Shown: piece after piece, positions 10,607 through 18,977 of the stretch
How the letters are laid out: each line of letters begins with the position of its first letter
Numbering within the stretch: position 1 is the first letter of the stretch
Origin: Sorex araneus
Lineage: Eukaryota > Chordata > Mammalia > Eulipotyphla > Soricidae
DNA length: 64,000 bases
Assembly (NCBI RefSeq): GCF_027595985.1
Contig: NC_073302.1
Coordinates: 9,736,966 to 9,800,965, forward strand
Direction: 5' to 3'
Program-made: the position numbers and the translations under genes
Notes under the pieces: model-generated
The model's database searches: none
The model's input: only the letters and a program-made list of their open reading frames with translations
Told to the model about the DNA's origin: nothing

Positions 10607-11070
10607 AATAACAGAGTGGGAGACTAACACCCAAGAACTGTAGAAATAAGTACCAGGAGGTTGACTCCATGGCTTCGAGGCTGGCCTCACGTTCCGGGGA
10701 AAGGTCAAGTCAGAGAAGCGATCACCAACTACATTGTAGTCGAAGGCCATGTGGGGGAAGGGAGTTGCGGGCTGAATGAGGGCTAGAGACTGAGCACAGC
10801 GGCCACTCAACACCTTTATTGCAAACCACAACAGCTAATTAGAGAGAGAAAACAGAAGGGAATGCCTTACCACAGTGGCAGGGTGGGGTGGGGGGGAGAT
10901 GGGATTGGGGAGGGTTGGAGGGACACTGGGTTTACGGGTGGTGGAGAATGGGCACTGGTGAAGGGATGGGTTCCCAAACTTTGTATGAGGGAAGTATAAG
11001 CACAAAAGTGTATAAATCTGTAACTGTACCCTCACGGTGATTCTCTAATTAAAAATAAATAAATTAAAAA
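10607..11070 (+). other. L1-2 3' UTR and poly(A) tail
   Basis: This non-coding tail ends TCTCTAATTAAAAATAAATA and an A-run just before the target-site duplication. It contains the conserved phrase GGGCACTGGTGAAGGGATGGG, also found at the ends of L1-D', L1-H and the composite elements. A G-rich polypurine tract lies at 10881-10922. Confidence 0.85.
10881..10922 (+). other. G-rich tract in L1 3' UTR, potential G-quadruplex
   Basis: Six or more runs of three or more G (GGGTGGGGTGGGGGGGAGAT and on) lie on the sense strand. Mammalian L1 3' UTRs are known to carry a G-quadruplex-forming polypurine tract. Similar tracts are at 15074-15135 (plus) and 56630-56690 (sense strand minus). Confidence 0.7.
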
Positions 11071-11084
11071 AAAAAGCTAGGTTA
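11071..11084. repeat. Target-site duplication, right copy, of L1-2
   Basis: Identical to 4595-4608. Its first five A residues abut the poly(A) tail, so the exact left edge is ambiguous. Confidence 0.9.
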
Positions 11085-11840
11085 TTTATTTATGGTTTTA
11101 GTTTTCTTCTGAGGAAGGACCTCATACTTTCAGCTTTACTGCATCCCAAAAGTTTAGGAAGGTCATTATGTTCATTTGCTTTGTCTCCAGGTTTTTCTCA
11201 CTTTTCCTTTTTTTTATTAATCCAGTTATTGTTCAGGACCATGTTGCTTAATCTCCATATATTTGTGATCTCGTTAAGCATTTCTCTGATTAATTTTGAG
11301 TTTTCTACAATTATTCTTATATATTGATATGAATTTATTTTTATTAAATTTATTGAAAGTTTTTCCTGTCTCAACATAACTTTTATTCTTCAGAATTTTC
11401 CAGGTTTACTCGAGAAAAACGTGTATTCTCTTGCTTTAAAAACTTATGCGACACTATTTCAAAAGAGTATACATGTTTCTTTCTTTCATTTATATTTCAA
11501 TTTCTACTGGTAACATAATAGCAGAATGGTTTATATTGTTTTTCTCTAAGATATGCATCCTGTTAACAGTAGTACTGTCACTGTCACTGTCATCCTGTTG
11601 CTCATCAGTTTATGCGAGTGGGCACCAGTAACGTCTCCATGTGAGACTGGTTGTTATTGATTTTCGCATATCGAATTAGCCATGGGTAGCTTGCCAGGCT
11701 CTGCCACGAGGGCAAAATACTCTCGGTAGCTTGCCAGACTCTCCAAGGGGGGCGGAGGTATCAAACCCCAGTCTGCCACGTGCAAGATAAACACCGCACC
11801 AGCTGTGTTATCGCTCCAACCCATCAGAAGTACTAAGAAT
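11085..11840. repeat. Duplicon unit 0, continuation of right arm
   Basis: This is paralogous to 37270-38030 (unit II) and 54113-54752 (unit III). It is A/T-rich, with small open frames that are not conserved as protein. It contains a minus-strand SINE at 11580-11822. Confidence 0.8.
11580..11822 (-). mobile_element. tRNA-derived SINE (shrew-type), unit 0 copy
   Basis: Reverse-oriented SINE. The tRNA-like head is at the right (GGTTGGAGCGATAAC...; B-box complement GGTATCAAACCCC) and the tail is at the left (CTGTCACTGTCACTGTCATC). Orthologous copies sit at 37760-38008 (unit II) and, truncated, at 54603-54752 (unit III), so the insertion predates the duplication. Pol III box mutations make it an old copy. 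Confidence 0.8.
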
Positions 11841-11925
11841 CCAAATTTTTTTTTAAATTTTTTTTATTGAGTCACCATGTGGAAAGTTACAAAGTTTTTA
11901 GGTGTAAGTCTCATTTATAGTTTTT
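11841..11925 (-). mobile_element. L1 3'-end fragment (minus strand)
   Basis: A T-run followed by ATTGAGTCACCATGTGGAAAG, the complement of the conserved L1 3' terminus. It sits where unit II has uninterrupted sequence (about 38020-38035), so an insertion began here. It is joined directly to the oppositely oriented composite element, a possible twin-priming outcome. Confidence 0.6.
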
Positions 11926-13428
11926 TTTTCTGCTGCTGCGTGAGATTGACCCCAGAGGCAACTGAACCACTTTGGACACGAGCAGTACCCCCGAAATGCC
12001 TCCAAACTGTGTGCTCGGAGCTACTGGCCCAGGCGCCGCCAGCGGGGTATGGTCTTTTCTCTGTCAACTCTTTCTTTTTGAACACAGCGAGGCAACAGCC
12101 AGTTTTTAGACTATGCAGGAAGCCCGGGAAAGCTGATTGGGCGGGACTTCCGGATCCGCCCTGTGCCGATATTTAAGCACAGAGCCATGTGGGTACCCTC
12201 TTCCCTGCCGCCGTGCGAGATCGACCCCGGAGGCAACTGAATCACTTTGGACACGAGCAGCGCTCCCAAAATGCCTCCAAACTGTGTGCTCGGAGCTACT
12301 GGCCCAGGCGCCGCCAGCAAGTGATGCAATTGCCAAAAGAATTTTCCCTGGACTTCATATAGAAATCCAAAACCATGTGGCTGTGATAGCAGCCGCGCGA
12401 CCTAATATCTCTCGATTGTCAGCAACGTGTAAATGTTCCTGTTTAGCAGGCCTTACCGTGGGGGGAAACTCCAAACAATAGTACTGAGTTTTTTGTTGAA
12501 GGGTAAAAGATTGTAGCGATAGAATTTTAGGCAGAATTTTCCCTGGACTTTATATAGAAACCCAAAACCGCGCAGCCGCTGCTGCGGCCGTGCAACCTAA
12601 TGTCATCTAATCATCAGCAATATGAAATGGTTCCTTTGTAACGGGTTGGACTTTGGGGGGACCATAATAGGGTTAAAGTTTGTAGCGACGTGTAATTTCT
12701 GGCTGTACTTTCCCTGGACTTTATACAGAAATTCAAAACCGTGAGGCCGCTGCCATGGCCACGTGACCTAATGTCATTTAGTCATCAGCAATATGAAATG
12801 GTTCATTTTTAACGGGTCGGACTTTGGTGGGAAATCCTAACAAGAATAGTAAGTCTTTTGCTGAAATATTGAAGACAATCAAAGTGGTAGCCATCTCTAT
12901 AGACTGAACTAAGCCATATCCCCACGCCGGCTGAGAAGAAATATACTTCTTTCTCGGGAAGAAACGCAGCATGGTGTTAACCATAGTATGATGTCCATTA
13001 AGCTGACATGGACCTGGTGGCCTGGGAATGGGATACAAGGGAATAAATTATTATGTACTTGGAACAGCGGGATGCTGGTGGAATCTCGAGCTGGGGCCGA
13101 TACCACCATATTACCTTTGGTTCCAGAAACTGCTTGCAGACATTCTACCAGACTATCAACTAAGCCAGTGCCCCACGCCGGCTGATGACGGGAAATAACC
13201 ATCTTTTTCGTTTTTTTTTTCCCTTTGTCAGGCAGCGTGGTGATTACTAAACAGGCGTGAACTCAGTGGCGTGGGACGAGGGGGGAAAATAGAAAAGTTA
13301 TGTAACAAACAGCGTGACTTAATATCTCTACATTCTCAGCAATGGAGAGCTATCAAATGCTTCCTTGACAGTAGTCTTTTCTTTTTTGGGGGGAAACCCT
13401 AGCAACAATAGTGCGTTATGTGTTGAAC
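11926..13428 (+). mobile_element. Composite retroelement with L1-3'UTR-like modules, copy 1
   Basis: Parts in order: a head with a 105-bp block present twice (about 11940-12045 and 12214-12318, sharing CACTTTGGACACGAGCAG and CTGGCCCAGGCGCCGCCAGC). The two are separated by a GC-box-like GGGCGGGACTT and a TATA-like ATATTTAAGC. Then come three diverged tandem modules (about 12318-12510, 12520-12690, 12695-12890), a distinct stretch with two CCCCACGCCGGCTGA boxes (12915 and 13168), and a fourth module (13271-13428). Each module resembles a piece of the L1 3' UTR at 14815-15050. No conserved protein frame is found. A second, near-complete copy is at 54753-56302. Confidence 0.65.
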
Positions 13429-15225
13429 AAATTCAATGCGATCCCTATAGGAATACCCTTGACATTCTTCAAAGAAATGGAGCACGCGCTCCTGAAATTC
13501 ATATGGAACAATAAACCCCCACGAATAGCTAAAGCAATCCTTGGGAAAAAGAAAATGGGAGGAATCAACCTCCCCAACTTCCAACTCTACTACAAAGCAG
13601 TAGTCATTAAAACAGCTTGGTACTGGAACAAAGGCAGAGTGGCAGACCAATGGAACAGGGTTGAATACTCTGACATACACCCCCAAATATATGATCATCT
13701 AATCTTTGATAAGGGAGCAAGAAATGTGAAGTGGAGCAAGGAAAGCATGTTTAACAAATTGTGCTAGCAAAACTGGACGGCTACATGCAAAAAAATGGGC
13801 TTAGACCTCCATCTATCACCATGTACAAAAATCAGATCAAAATGGATGAAAGACCTCAACATCAGACCAGAATCCCTATGGTACATTGAAGATAAGGTCG
13901 GCAAAACCGTCCACGATATTGAAGCCAAAGGTATCTTCAAAGCCGACACGCCACTGTCCAAGCTAGTGAAAACAAAGATAAATAAATGGGACTATCTCAA
14001 ACTAAGAAGCTTCTGCAACTCAAAAGAAACAGTGACCAAAATACAAAGACAATCTACAGAATGGGAAAGGATATTTATGCAGTACCCATCCGATAAAGGG
14101 TTGATAACAAGGATATACAATGCACTGGTTGAACTCCACAAGAAGAAAACTGCCAACCCGATCAAAAAATGGGCTGATGAAATGAACAGAAACTTTTCCA
14201 AAGAAGAAATCCGAATGGCTCAGAGGCACATGAGAAAATGTTCAACATCACTAATCATCAGGGAGATGCAGATCAAAACAACCATGAGATATCATCTCAC
14301 ACCACAGAGACTGGCCCACATCTCCAAAAACAAAAGCAACCGGTGTTGGCGTGGATGTGGGGAGAAAGGGACTCTCCTTCACTGCTGGTGGGAATGCCGA
14401 CTGGTTCAGCCCTTTTGGAAAACAATATGGACAATTCTCAAAAAGTTAGAAATTGAGCTCCCATTTGACCCAGCAATACCACTCCTGGGAATATATCCCG
14501 GAGAGGCAAAAAGGTATAGTAGAGATGACATCTGCATTTCCATGTTCATTGCCGCTCTGTTCACAATAGCCACAATCTGGAAAAAACCAGAGTGCCCGAA
14601 AACAGATGATTGGCTAAAGAAACTCTGGTATATTTGCACAATGGAATACTATGTAGCTGTCAGAAAACATGAAGTCATGAAATTTGCATATAAGTGGATC
14701 AACATGGAAAGTATCATGCTTAGTAAAATGAGTCAGAAAGAAAGAGACAGACATAGAAAGATTGCACTCATATGTGGAATATAATATAATTGAGAAGTGC
14801 AAGTTTGCAATGATGCAATTTCTGGCAGATATTTCTCTGGATTTAGTTACTAAAATACTAAAATACAGAAACCCAAAACCTGAGGCCACTAGGTGCGGTC
14901 ACTCGACCTCATACCTCTCCATTCTCAGCAATGGAAAACAAATTGCCAAATGCTTCCTTTTCAGCAGGTCTGACTTTAGGGTTGAGACTCTCCAAATTAT
15001 AATAGTGAGTTTTGTTGAAATATTGAATGCAATCAAAGTGAAAGTAAAGTGAAATTTATCAGTTACACAGGCAAGGGGGGGGGCTAGGGGTGGTAGGGGG
15101 GGCTAGGGGTTTGGGGGTGCTAGGGGTGTGGGGGGACGCAGTGGAGTTATACTGTGATTCTTAGTGGTGGAATATGTGCACTGGTGAAGGGATGGGTGTT
15201 CGAGCATTGGATAAATGAGACTTTT
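13429..15225 (+). mobile_element. L1-D', inverted segment of an L1 (ORF2 C-terminus and 3' UTR)
   Basis: L1 sequence from ORF2 codon NKFNAIPI through the stop and into the 3' UTR, truncated after GAGCATTGGATAAATGAGAC. It is the reverse complement of 56541-58320 in the unit III/IV boundary, so the two boundaries differ by an inversion. Both ends lie inside L1 sequence; no target-site duplication is seen. Confidence 0.85.
13431..14784 (+). pseudogene. L1-D' ORF2 C-terminal part, one nonsense codon
   Basis: The reading starts mid-RT ([17 protein letters not shown]) and ends at the family stop after RKIALICGI. A TAG at 13765-13767 interrupts it at NKLC*QNW, where the L1-2 sequence reads NKWCWHNW. 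The C-terminal [18 protein letters not shown] motif is kept. It is 5'-truncated by the inversion junction, so the endonuclease and the FADD box are missing. Confidence 0.88.
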
Positions 15226-15455
15226 TTTTTCACAAGACATGATAATTTTTATTTCAAGCCATGAAGAATTAATGTGATTTGTTTCTCAGCAATAGATGTG
15301 GAACTGCAGAGAAACAGAATTTTAGATAGTGTTCTCTCCAGTAGCATTGGCAAACTCACTTATCCATTCTAACAATTTCTTCACAAATCTTCAGGCTTTT
15401 ACAAATATTTATATACTATTTTTTATCTTATTTGTAAAATGTATTGGGGGACCCC
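15226..15455. repeat. Non-L1 spacer inverted relative to 56303-56540
   Basis: This is the reverse complement of 56303-56540 with scattered differences (for example CACAAGACATGATAATTTTT here against the complement of AAAAATTATCATGTCTCGTG). It is A/T-rich. No gene or known repeat is recognised. Confidence 0.8.
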
Positions 15456-15695
15456 CTTTTTAAAAAAATTTTATTGAATCACAATGTGGAGGGTTACATA
15501 GTTCTCAGGATTATGTCAGTTATACAATACTCAAACACCCTTCCCTTCACCAGTGCCCATATTTCATCACCAACCACCCCATTATACCTCTCGCCCCCTC
15601 CCGCCCCCCAGTCCCCGCCCTTGTAAGTGATAAGTTTCACTTCGTTTACGCTTTATCTTGGTTACAATCCATGTTTCAACACATAACTCACTATT
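15456..15695 (-). mobile_element. 3' end of composite element, minus strand (inverted)
   Basis: The complement of 56080-56302: poly(T), ATTGAATCACAATGTGGAGGG, the CACCAGTGCCCATAT phrase, and ending at CAACACATAACTCACTATT. It marks the right end of the inverted block. Confidence 0.8.
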
Positions 15696-16159
15696 TTTTT
15701 TCTTTTATTAGTTCACCATGTGGAAAGTTACAAAGCTTTCAGGTTTAAGTCTCAGTTATACAATGCTCAAACACCCGTCCCTTCACCAGTGCACATATTC
15801 CACCACCAAGAATCATAATATACCTCCCCCCTTCCCCCCGCCTCCCCAGCCCCCCACCCCGCATGTGTAACTGGTAAATTTCACTTTACTTTCACTTTAC
15901 TTTGATTACATTCAATATTTCAATAAAAAATTCACTATTATTGATTTGGAGTTTCTCCCCCCTAAAGTCGATCTGCTGAAAAGAAAGCATTTGGTAATTT
16001 GTTTTCCATTGCTGAGAATGAAGAGATATGAGGTCTGGAGGCCGCACTAGCAGCAGCATAGTTTTGGATTTCTGTATTTTAGTAACTAAGTCTAGTGAAA
16101 TGTCTGCCACGAATCACAACCTTGTAAGCTAGTACCTTTCAGCTACTTTATATTCCACA

Positions 16160-16824
16160 TATGAATGTCTATATTGTTGATTCTGTAGAAGTACGTTGCG
16201 TGGCCAAGCTCATGGTCTATTCTGGAAAATATTCCATGTGCACTGGAAAAGAATGTGTATTCCCCCTTTTTTTCGGATATAGAGCCCTGTATAGATGTAT
16301 TAGCCCTGTCTCTTCTTTTTCTTCCTTCAAAGCCACAATTTCCTTGGTGAGTTTTAATCTTCTTGATCTGTCCAGAGGTGATAGGGCGGTGTTGAAGTCT
16401 CCAATTACTACTGTGTTGCCCACAATGTCTTTCTAAGTTTTGTTAGCAGCTGTTGTAGGTATTTAGCTGGCCCCTCATTGGGTGCATACACGTTTAGCAG
16501 TGTGATTTCTTCCTGCTGTACATGTCCCTTGATTAATAAAAAGTGGCCTTCACTATCCCTTCTAATCTTTTTCAACCTGAAGTCTATGTTGTCTGATAAT
16601 AGTAAAGCCACACAAGCTTTTTTGAGGGAGTTGTTTGCTTGCAGGATTGTTTTCCATCCTTTGAATTTGAGTCTGTGTTTGTTCTGGCTATTCAGACGTG
16701 TTTCTTGCAGGCAGCAGAATGTTGGATTGAGTCTCTGAATCCATTTTGCCACTCTGTGTCTCTTAATTGGTGAATTAAGACCATTGACACTGAGAGAGAT
16801 TATTGTCATAGGGTTTTGTGCCAT
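16160..16824 (-). pseudogene. L1-E ORF2, endonuclease remnant
   Basis: The start MAQNPMTIISLSVNG at 16824 continues to 16408 (138 aa), then a frameshift, then 16423-16217 with [18 protein letters not shown] replaces the usual QETHL, keeping the catalytic Glu. The sequence ends near 16160 at the internal deletion junction, so no RT domain remains. Confidence 0.85.
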
Positions 16825-16867
16825 CTTTCTGTAAATGTTTTTTGTGCTTGTAGGGGTTTTTCTTTTC

Positions 16868-17814
16868 TTATAGTAGCCCCTTTAGACATTGTTTTCGGTT
16901 TGGTTTAGAGTCTATGAAGTTCCTGAGTTGTTGTTTATCCCCCAAATAATGTATAATTCCTTCGAGTTTGAATGAGAGTTTGGCCAGATAAATTATTCTT
17001 GGTGAGGCATTCATTTCATTGAGTTTTTTCACTATATCCCACCAATGCCTTCGAGCTTGAAGGGTTTCTTCTGATAGGTCTGCTCTGAATGTAAGGGGTG
17101 CTCCATTGTATGTGATTTCCTTCTTTGACCTTGCGGCTTGCAGTAATGTGTCTATCTGTTACGTCCATCATCCTAACTATGATATGTCTTGGAGTTTTTC
17201 TGTTAGGTTCTCTTTTAGCTGGTATCATTCTGTCTCCTTGAATCTGGATGTCTGCATTGTCCAGCTCTGGGATCTTTCCAGCAATGATTTTTTTGATTGT
17301 GGCTTTTTCATTGGGCTTGGTTCCCTATCCTTCTGGTAGTCCAATGATTCTAATGTTGTTCCTCTTGAATTCATCCCCTAGGACTCTAATTCTCCCTAGA
17401 GCTATTTTGAGGTCTCTCCCCATTGATTGTTTTTGCCTATAGGCTTCCTGGAGCTGATCTTCAAGCTCACTGATTCTGTCCTCTGCTGCAGTCATTCTAT
17501 TGTTGAGGGCACCCACTGAGTTTTTTAATTCATCTATGGAATCCTTTACTTGTGACATTTCCTTCTGTAGGTTTTTTTTTCTGTTCTCATTTCTTCCCGT
17601 AATTTCTCAGCTGTCTGTTGTATCGTTTCTGTGAGGTCCTCCTTTAATGTGACGAATACCTTGTCAAACTTTCAATTGAGATGATTGAACATCTTGAGGA
17701 TTTCACCTGTGTATTCTTTATAGGAGAGCTACAGTTTGTAGGTAAGGTCTACTGATGCATCAAATCTCTTTTTTCGTCCTCCCCTTGTGGCGGGGATTTG
17801 CGCTGTTTCTTCAT
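16868..17814 (-). pseudogene. L1-E ORF1, degraded
   Basis: The start ATG (complement of CAT at 17812-17814, MKKQ...) and the stop (TTA at 16868) are both in family positions, but the span is 947 bp instead of 963, so indels break it. Recognisable pieces are the coiled coil with SIDELKNSVGALNNRMTAAE and the RRM with NNIRIIGLPEG (17558-17325), and a PAKREPNRKTPRHIIVRM piece (17228-17016). Confidence 0.82.
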
Positions 17815-18488
17815 ATTGCTGTGGGAGTATGGAAAAGGGGCCTTGAAGTTCACCTCTGCTTGTGAAAAGGATTCTGAATGGGCTTGGTCAGTGGTGATCA
17901 ATTTCTTCTGTACTCCCTCTAGAACATGTCCCTCTCTGAAGTTCCTCTATTATTTAGGTGAAAGTTCAAGCAATACTTTTTGAGAGTGAGTTCCGTTAGC
18001 TTTGGGTTGAATAGCTTCTTCTATTCATTGGTAGTTTTTGAAATTTGGAATTAGCTAGGAACTTATTTAGGAAGTATTTTAAGGCCCTCTAAGATGCTAA
18101 TCAGGGATATAGGTGATGAATATTGAGAAGTACCAAATAATTGCTCGGTATTTGAAAAAAAATAACTGCAGGTCCGGAGAAGGCCACACCCACTTTGTTG
18201 AAGGCAAGCCCACTTTGTTGAGGCCACGCCCACTAACACAAAGTGACTTGGTGACCTGCGGGCGGGCGGGAGGTGCAGGCGCAGATGGGATGGTGCCCGT
18301 TCACTCTGCTAACCTTAAATAGGGAGCAGATCAGTGGGCCGCGGCTGGAAGGTGATGAGGGTCTAGGTGGGCATTGCTCAGAAAGGGTGGAGCCAGGGTC
18401 AGAGGAAGATGGCGCAAAGGGGGGGGGGAGGTGCGGGCACAGATGGGATGGCGACCGTTCACTCCACTAACCTGAAAAAGGGGAGCCA
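17815..18488 (-). promoter_or_regulatory. L1-E 5' UTR with partial tandem monomer
   Basis: The conserved anchor (complement of AATAACTGCAGG...GGCCACGCCCACT) lies at 18163-18240. Outside it is a monomer of another family: GGGAGGTGC.GGC.CAGATGGG occurs at 18268 and 18427, a 159-bp spacing, with the second copy truncated at about 18488. A poly(G) run at 18420-18429 lies between. Promoter role inferred. Confidence 0.65.
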
Positions 18489-18721
18489 ATTACAACTTTA
18501 TTATGAACAACTTTGTCAACCATGGTGTTTACATAAAGCATCTTTTAAAAAATACTGAAAGCAGCATCCAACAACAGAACAAAACCAAAAGAAAAGATAA
18601 AATCATGCGGTTTGCTGAGACCTGGATTGAATTGGAGGGTATCATATTAAGCAAAGTAAATCTGGGGGAGAACGGCAAATGCCAGATGAACTCAATCATT
18701 TTTGGCATCTAGAAAGAAAGA
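18489..18721 (+). mobile_element. Old L1 fragments: 3' tail and ORF2 C-terminal end
   Basis: 18489-18560 resembles an L1 3' terminus (AACAACTTTGTCAACCATGGTG, then an A-rich run). 18605-18712 reads FAETWIELEGIILSKV...IIFGI, matching the L1 ORF2 C-terminus (FAYKWINMESIMLSKM...IALICGI). Both are on the plus strand and too short to be useful otherwise. Confidence 0.6.
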
Positions 18722-18977
18722 TAAGTCTGGAGAAATAGCACAGTGGCAGTGCATTTGGCTTGCACACGACCAACTTGGGTTTAGTTCCTCCATCCCTCTC
18801 AGAGAGCCCAGCACCTACCGAGAGTATCCCGTCTGCATGGGAGAGCCTGGCAAGCTCACCGTGGCATATTCGATATGCCAAAAACAGTCACAAGTCTCAC
18901 GATGGAGACATTACATGTGCCCACTTGAGCAAATGGATGAGCAATGGGATGACAATGATACAGTGACAGTAAGATAA
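18722..18977 (+). mobile_element. tRNA-derived SINE (shrew-type), plus strand
   Basis: Head GGAGAAATAGCACAGTGGCAG (A-box-like), a B-box-like GGGTTTAGTTCCTCC, the body ACCGAGAGTATCCCGTCTGC and GAGCCTGGCAAGCTCACCGTG, and a tail ending CAATGATACAGTGACAGTAAG. It lies just outside unit I and is not seen at the III/IV boundary. Confidence 0.85.

Larger units (their letters stand above)
4609..11070 (+). mobile_element. L1-2, full-length LINE-1 with stacked 5' UTR
   Basis: A complete 6.46-kb L1 insertion with 14-bp target-site duplications. Order: outer promoter array, inner promoter array and inner 5' UTR (4609-5783), ORF1 (5784-6746), ORF2 (6789-10606), 3' UTR with a G-rich tract (10607-11050) and an A-rich tail. 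It is absent from paralogous units II and III, so it inserted after, or polymorphically with respect to, the segmental duplication. ORF1 is open and ORF2 has one single-base frameshift near 8063, so this copy is close to intact but not autonomous as read. Confidence 0.96.
15696..18488 (-). mobile_element. L1-E, LINE-1 with large internal ORF2 deletion
   Basis: Minus-strand L1: poly(T) and 3' UTR at 15696-16155, the last few codons of ORF2, then a jump directly into the endonuclease part of ORF2 (16165 onward), ORF1 (16868-17814) and a 5' UTR to about 18488. About 3.1 kb of ORF2, from the end of the endonuclease to near the stop codon, is missing. The reading frames carry several breaks, so this is an older copy than L1-1 and L1-2. 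Confidence 0.85.

Noticed and set aside
12137-12481. A 114-codon frame in the composite element
   Set aside because: Not conserved in copy 2 (54800-55078 differs in length and C-terminus). It covers tandem non-coding modules.
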